A DNA stretch of 42,129 nucleotides from Spirochaetaceae bacterium (lineage in GTDB: Bacteria; Spirochaetota; Spirochaetia; Treponematales; Breznakiellaceae), in assembly GCA_031269165.1 (NCBI GenBank), contig JAISZQ010000248.1:1-42129 (forward strand). Direction: 5' to 3'. The notes under the pieces are model-generated. The model saw only the letters and a list, made by a program, of their open reading frames with translations, had not been told where the DNA came from and did not search any database. Position numbers and translations under genes: made by a program. This document shows positions 42,015 to 42,129 of this stretch, in pieces. The number at the start of each line of letters is the position of its first letter. Position 1 is the stretch's first letter.

Positions 42015-42129
42015 AAAAGGGGGAACGGCAACAGGTTGCCGCGTCTCCCCCTTCGCTCCGGTCTTCGCCCTCCGCTATCCCCCTCTACGGGGACAAAACC
42101 ATGCGGTGCATGGTTTTGTGGGCGTACCC
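42015..42129. repeat. Mosaic palindromic repeat, copy 5 (cut by window end)
   Basis: GGGGGAACGGCAACAGGTTGCC, TCTCCCCC, CGCTCCGG, CTATCCCCCTC, then hairpin ACAAAACCATGC-GGT-GCATGGTTTTGT. It has no variable hairpin. Compared with copies 3 and 4, the last stem hairpin differs at one base pair, changed on both arms. Confidence 0.8.

Overview
The window reads as chromosomal DNA of a spirochaete, most likely Treponema-like (termite-gut treponeme or Breznakiella relative). I base this on the fliW-csrA pair, the dnaG-rpoD-zinc-ribbon order, the mreBCD-pbp2-rodA cluster, Rpn-family proteins of a type common in treponemes, a long secreted ankyrin protein, and intergenic DNA loaded with short palindromic repeats. 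This is inference from gene content and protein style; no 16S gene is present. There are no tRNAs, rRNAs, CRISPR arrays or prophage.

Layout. 1-2,000: a 125-bp inverted-repeat element and an outer-membrane barrel gene (minus). 2,100-9,800 (plus): comM/yifB; an Rpn-type nuclease gene followed by two free-standing copies of its own C-terminal cassette; a 967-residue exported ankyrin protein; and an Mbeg1-like hydrolase. 9,900-11,600 (minus): efp, csrA and fliW. 11,700-20,400: a sugar locus with a PfkB-type kinase on the minus strand, divergent from a plus-strand operon of ABC transporter (binding lipoprotein, double ATPase, permease), ROK kinase, class II aldolase, PFK-like kinase and RpiR-type regulator. 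20,400-22,700: an AT-rich island, a second copy of the 125-bp element, a CDP-alcohol phosphatidyltransferase gene and hicAB. 22,700-41,800 lies entirely on the minus strand. In transcription order from the right it holds an amino-acid permease, Fe-alcohol dehydrogenase, two class III aminotransferases, an IS66 remnant, dnaG-rpoD-zinc ribbon, RNase P RNA, a TPR membrane protein and the rod-shape operon.

How the genes fit together. The sugar locus can import a sugar, phosphorylate it (ROK or PfkB kinase), phosphorylate it again (PFK-like) and split it to triose phosphates (aldolase), probably under the RpiR protein. The rightmost four genes fit uptake of an amino acid such as GABA or ornithine, transamination to a semialdehyde and reduction to an alcohol. 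The mre/pbp2/rodA block is the elongasome. Two toxin-antitoxin-like loci are present: hicAB and the Rpn locus.

Most notable are: (i) the Rpn locus, where an internal start and two tandem cistrons, all with the same strong ribosome-binding site seven bases before ATG, could supply extra C-terminal antitoxin-like protein; (ii) a mosaic intergenic repeat family whose copies share a scaffold but carry different hairpins; (iii) a 125-bp MITE-like element with 15-bp terminal inverted repeats; and (iv) several genes whose -10 box lies 6-8 bases from ATG, suggesting leaderless mRNAs.
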